Assembly: GCA_002428485.1 (NCBI GenBank)
Contig: DIWM01000008.1
Coordinates: 1 to 64,000, forward strand
Source: Deltaproteobacteria bacterium UBA6106
GTDB taxonomy: Bacteria > Desulfobacterota > Syntrophorhabdia > Syntrophorhabdales > Syntrophorhabdaceae
DNA: 64,000 nt
Direction of reading: 5' to 3'
The position numbers and the translations under genes are program-made. Within the stretch, counting starts at the first letter, position 1. Each line of letters starts with the position of its first letter. Below the pieces are notes generated by a model. It was given only the letters and a program-made list of their open reading frames with translations. It had not been told where the DNA came from and did not search any database. Shown piece after piece: positions 61,460 through 64,000 of the stretch.

Positions 61460-61654
61460 TGTCAGTGTTTATTCTATCATGGTGAGGACGGGAAAGGCAG
61501 GAGAATCAACGGGAAGAGGGAGAGTTTTTCAACGGGCTGTCAAGGGCTGATCCTTTTCCTTCCTTCTATGATCAAAAAATGTATTGAAAACTACGTTTGA
61601 TTATTGAAAAATACAGACAAGAGGTTATCAAAAAAAAGGAGGTTCTTAACGTCA

Positions 61655-62149
61655 ATGACAGGACTGCTCCCTGGCTATAAGAAGTGCTTCTTTTGCGGAC
61701 CGGCAACCGGCGGGCTTGCCCTTGAGCTCCAGCATGCGGATGGAACCGTATTCTGTGAATTTACTGCAGATCAGAAATATCAGGGCTACGATGGGGTGAT
61801 ACACGGAGGCATTGTCGCAGGGATCCTTGACGAGGTTATGTGGTGGGCGCTGTTCATGGACACGAAGCTCATAACGGCAACTTCCAAGATCGAGGTCGAG
61901 TTCAGAAGGCCGATCATTTGCAAAGAGGCGTATCGTGCGAAGGGACAGGTGCTTCGTTCGGTTCACGGCACATACAATGTCTCAGGGCTCATAGAGGATG
62001 CATCCGGACGTGCCTGTGCAAAGGCGCATGGCTTTTACCGCAAAACAAAGGGGTTCACCGTAGAGGATATTATCAGGCACCTTGATTTTAGAGGCGTCTC
62101 TCCGGAGGTACGCGCTCTCTTTCAGTTAACGGAAAAAGAACACCCATAA
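61655..62149 (+). CDS. PaaI-type hotdog thioesterase
   Basis: A 164-residue protein. IHGGIVAGILDEVMWWA is the hotdog helix with the catalytic Asp or Glu region, followed by KIEVEFRRPIICKEAYRAKG. CFFCG near the N-terminus is common in this subgroup. Such enzymes hydrolyse acyl-CoA thioesters. The ATG at 61655 has AGGAGG 12 bases upstream, somewhat far; a TTG at 61604 would add 17 residues and is less likely. It has no operon partner. Confidence 0.85.
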   Translation: MTGLLPGYKKCFFCGPATGGLALELQHADGTVFCEFTADQKYQGYDGVIHGGIVAGILDEVMWWALFMDTKLITATSKIEVEFRRPIICKEAYRAKGQVLRSVHGTYNVSGLIEDASGRACAKAHGFYRKTKGFTVEDIIRHLDFRGVSPEVRALFQLTEKEHP

Positions 62150-62303
62150 AGGCCGTAAAGGCTATGAGAGAAGGTCCCGGAGGCCAAATCACCCGATGCG
62201 TGTGTTCCCGCGGGCGGTGATGTGGCAGAAGGCGCCGGGGCATTCTATCTGAGAACGGGAGGCAATCGGTAAATGCCCAGGCTATCGTTCGAGGAGGCAT
62301 CAC

Positions 62304-62564
62304 GTGGAACTAAGGCAAAGGGTTGAAGAGGAGATCGATCATTTGAACCCCCGGCTGGAAGAACTGGCCGAGGGAGAGGTCGAAGTGATTTCTGTCGACG
62401 AAAGGACAGGCACAGTCACGCTGCGAATCTTTGGCGGCCGGCTTCACTGATGCGGGCACAATGCCCTCAGTCTGTGGGCTGAAAAGCTATTGAAAGAGGC
62501 GGTCCCGGAAGTCCGCGAGGTGAACACGGTTGACTATGCCGAGGAGACCTGTCCGAAGGCTTAG
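62304..62564 (+). CDS. NifU C-terminal-like protein with in-frame TGA (selenocysteine or broken gene)
   Basis: The GTG at 62304 follows GAGGAGG by six bases. Forty-eight codons lead to a TGA at 62448-62450, after which the same frame continues for 37 codons to TAG at 62562-62564. The two halves join into one NifU-C-like domain: RVEEEIDHLNPRLEELAEGE, VTLRIFGGRLH, then the TGA, then CGHNALSLWAEKLLKEAVPEV. In NifU/Nfu proteins the corresponding place is the G-x-C-x-x-C motif, and the TGA lies near the second Cys. The first Cys is not kept. Selenocysteine in place of Cys, or a Cys-to-stop mutation, would both explain it. Nfu proteins carry Fe-S clusters. Confidence 0.65.
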
Positions 62565-62578
62565 GCGTTTCATAAACC

Positions 62579-62693
62579 ATGAGGGACATGGTTGACTATC
62601 TTGACTTATCACTATTTCCCCCACAGTCAACTCTCTTCTTCTTTTGCATACCGGTAATAGAAAAGTTAGTCACGTTAGTCAACTATGTCCCCA
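62579..62693. repeat. REP-like imperfect palindrome, subtype A, copy 3
   Basis: The arms are GAGGGACATGGTTGACTATC and GTCACGTTAGTCAACTATGT with a C/T-rich centre. It lies between the NifU-like gene and the Phd/RelE promoter. Its right arm resembles subtype B more than the other A copies. Confidence 0.75.
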
Positions 62694-62716
62694 ATGCCCT
62701 TCCTTTTAAGATGTAA

Positions 62717-62745
62717 TTGCCAAGATACGAAAAAGAAGATATAAT
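62717..62745 (+). promoter_or_regulatory. sigma-70 promoter of the Phd/RelE operon
   Basis: TTGCCA at 62717-62722 and TATAAT at 62740-62745 are 17 bp apart. The -10 runs into the A/T palindrome TAATATTA, a possible operator for the antitoxin. Confidence 0.7.
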
Positions 62746-62775
62746 AATATTATCTAAACGATAAGGAGATATTCA

Positions 62776-62985
62776 ATGGCAAAGAGCATCATGAAGGTTA
62801 AACCACAGGTGATAATGAAAGACGGCAGACCAAGCGCCGTAATCATTGAAATCAACGACTACCGGGAATTACTTGAGAAGCTCGAAGATAAAGAAGATCT
62901 TGCAGACCTTAAAAAAATACGCATGGGTGGTATGCAGGTAAGGAAATTCAAAGATTACCTGGCGGAACGCGATAATGCCCTATGA
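62776..62985 (+). CDS. Phd/YefM-family antitoxin
   Basis: A 69-residue protein. KPQVIMKDGRPSAVIIEINDYRELLEKLED is the Phd/YefM N-terminal fold used for DNA binding and dimerisation; the C-terminal RKFKDYLAERD would cover the toxin. AAGGAG lies seven bases before the ATG. The gene overlaps the RelE-type toxin by 11 bp and likely represses its own promoter. Confidence 0.88.
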   Translation: MAKSIMKVKPQVIMKDGRPSAVIIEINDYRELLEKLEDKEDLADLKKIRMGGMQVRKFKDYLAERDNAL

Positions 62986-63238
62986 ACTTTATGTAGAACG
63001 ACACGCAGAAAAAGACCTAAATAAACTCTCGCGAACATTATTTTCACAGATTACGGCGAAGATCAAAGAACTTCCTTTAAACCCTCACCCACGAGAAAGC
63101 AGAAAAATAAAAGGCTCAAAAAAGGACTGGAGACTGCGCATCGGCGATTATCGTGTCCTTTACGAGATTGACAATGCAACAAAAAAAGTAACAATCATGC
63201 GTGTCAAGCATCGCCGTGAAGTATACCGTGGCCTATAA
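62975..63238 (+). CDS. RelE/ParE-family toxin
   Basis: An 87-residue protein. YVERHAEKDLNKLSRTLFSQI, then PHPRESRKIKGSKKDWRLRI and GDYRVLYEIDNATKKVTIMRVKHRREVY, follow the RelE order, including the K-W-R-L-R-x-G-D-Y-R-V-x-Y core. Members cut mRNA on the ribosome. The start is within the antitoxin gene, so translation is coupled. Confidence 0.93.
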   Translation: MPYELYVERHAEKDLNKLSRTLFSQITAKIKELPLNPHPRESRKIKGSKKDWRLRIGDYRVLYEIDNATKKVTIMRVKHRREVYRGL

Positions 63239-63428
63239 ACAGTTTCGTTTTATTGAAGGACATTCCTATCATTCCTAACAAATAGTACAATATTAAAAAG
63301 AGGATCGGACGGGAAAGAAGGGCAGAGGAATGCATGGAGTGAACAACAATTACTTAGCGACTTCACCTATGAAGGGTGGAAGTTGAAGATTCTCAGAGAG
63401 TAAAGATTGCGGGGAGAAAGAGAGAATG

Positions 63429-63540
63429 ATAGGGGGGGACGTAGTTGACTTTGTTGACTAACATGCTGCCGGCGTGCTTCATCAAGCAATGCGCTGAGGT
63501 GATGTTGCGTCAAGTCACGTTAGTCAACTATGTCCCCAAT
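63429..63540. repeat. REP-like imperfect palindrome, subtype B, copy 2
   Basis: Near-identical to the copy at 61223-61330 over its full length, with ends GGGGGGGACGTAG and CTATGTCCCC. It lies in the 499-bp interval 63239-63737. Before it, the frame ending at 63403 (YEGWKLKILRE) may be a gene tail that has decayed, but nothing can be assigned. Confidence 0.8.
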
Positions 63541-63598
63541 GCCCTTCCCTGACCCCATCTGTACTCCGTCGCCTCTGATTTTTCGATGGAAATATCCC

Positions 63599-63627
63599 TT
63601 GACAGACAAAAATACCCCCCCTATACT
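63599..63627 (+). promoter_or_regulatory. sigma-70 promoter for the secreted protein at the window end
   Basis: TTGACA at 63599-63604, a 17-bp spacer and TATACT at 63622-63627. The start of transcription should be near 63634, giving a leader of about 104 bases. Confidence 0.7.
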
Positions 63628-63681
63628 TCAGAACAGTCAGAAGCAATGTCTTATCAATTTTTAAGTTCCAGTAAGCTATTC

Positions 63682-63714
63682 AGTTTCCATCCGGAAACTT
63701 CTTGTTTCCGGATG
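63682..63714 (+). promoter_or_regulatory. leader with two mutually exclusive hairpins
   Basis: AGTTTCC (63682-63688) can pair with GGAAACT (63693-63699). Alternatively CATCCGGAAAC (63688-63698) pairs with GTTTCCGGATG (63704-63714). Both use GGAAAC, so only one can form. The ribosome site at 63726-63734 lies just beyond. Confidence 0.5.
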
Positions 63715-63737
63715 AGCCCATTTAAGGGAGGGGGATG

Positions 63738-64000
63738 ATGAAGAAGATATTTTTAGCCATCGTTTCGCTTATGGTATTGACCGCTTCTCAGGTCTATGCA
63801 CAATTTCCCGACCCACCTACCCTCCGGCTTGAAGTGATGCGCAGCGTGACAGAGCGATGGGGGGGCACCGGCCCATACTCTTCAACATTTTATATGCGTG
63901 CGACGAATACGGGACAGTCCGCCATCGGAAATGGGATCGAAATGACTTATTCGGTCGGAGTTTCCGATACCCAGGGGACAACATACGGAGGGGTTAATTC
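63738..64000 (+). CDS. secreted protein (N-terminal part; runs past window end)
   Basis: The frame is open to the end of the window (about 87 residues). A signal peptide (MKKIFLAIVSLMVLTASQVYA, cleavage before QFPDP) is followed by LRLEVMRSVTERWGG and YMRATNTGQSAIGNGIEM, which look like beta-strands of an immunoglobulin-like or pilus-like domain. No family can be named from this part. Two adjacent ATGs (63735, 63738) follow GGGAGGGGG; the second has better spacing. The structured leader suggests post-transcriptional control. Confidence 0.75.
   Translation, partial: MKKIFLAIVSLMVLTASQVYAQFPDPPTLRLEVMRSVTERWGGTGPYSSTFYMRATNTGQSAIGNGIEMTYSVGVSDTQGTTYGGVN

Noticed and set aside
1..64000. CRISPR arrays, tRNA and rRNA genes.
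   Set aside because: No spaced direct repeats of the right length, no cloverleaf and no conserved rRNA segments were seen; the tandem arrays present have no unique spacers.

Overview
The window reads as chromosomal DNA of an anaerobic Gram-negative bacterium, most likely Desulfobacterota/Deltaproteobacteria of a Syntrophorhabdus- or Syntrophus-like kind. This is inferred from gene content, not from a marker gene. The clues are two sigma-54 enhancer-binding regulators with PAS domains, many PAS/histidine-kinase proteins, formate-tetrahydrofolate ligase, an ADP-forming acyl-CoA synthetase, a UbiD-family decarboxylase, polyferredoxin and EFR1-type ferredoxin proteins, a rubredoxin, an outer-membrane beta-barrel, and no sugar pathway. 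No rRNA, tRNA or CRISPR array was found.

Layout. 1-5.3 kb: a sigma-54 regulator cut by the window edge, a dead msrB fragment, a PAS-only protein and a DUF3592 membrane pair. 5.5-8.6 kb: a complete tripartite tricarboxylate transporter (TctC-TctB-TctA). 8.7-11.4 kb: an MsrA-MsrB fusion, a CopG/PIN toxin-antitoxin pair and a probably leaderless nitroreductase gene. 11.4-17 kb: three MFS transporters and an omptin-type outer-membrane protease. 17.1-23.1 kb: a plus-strand run with a DUF697-like protein, a 55-residue membrane protein, a striking YkuD-Mur ligase fusion, an acyl-CoA synthetase and a secreted CARDB protein. 23-35 kb: ion and stress physiology, with two convergent P2-type ATPases, a TerB-like protein, two SLC13/RCK_C permeases and an MscS channel. 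35-41.8 kb: HU, periplasmic asparaginase, rubredoxin, Tat-signal UbiD, formate-THF ligase and a DUF4410 protein. 42-45 kb: a four-gene redox membrane operon. 46-57.9 kb: signalling, with a hybrid kinase, a self-contained sigma-54 module (regulator, enhancer sites, -24/-12 promoter, NifX-like protein, SLC13 transporter, metallo-hydrolase), UspA and a duplicated, partly decayed kinase/response-regulator cluster. 58-64 kb: a DHA2 MFS pump, an internally deleted CstA, small conserved proteins, transposase remnants, a NifU-like gene with an in-frame TGA, a Phd/RelE pair and the start of a secreted protein with a structured leader.

Non-coding DNA is unusually patterned. Five copies of an imperfect palindrome of about 110 bp (two subtypes) behave like REP/RAYT-type elements, and remnants of transposases lie beside some of them. 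Separately, five intergenic stretches between 35 and 45 kb are mosaics of the same short degenerate words, and one such tract has become the N-terminus of a secreted protein.

The strongest candidates for something new are the cytoplasmic YkuD-Mur ligase fusion (17828-19750), the possible selenocysteine NifU-like protein (62304-62564), the response regulator fused to an export signal and a beta-rich domain (55761-56657), the Tat-exported UbiD (37219-38703) and the sigma-54 module at 49.4-54.2 kb.
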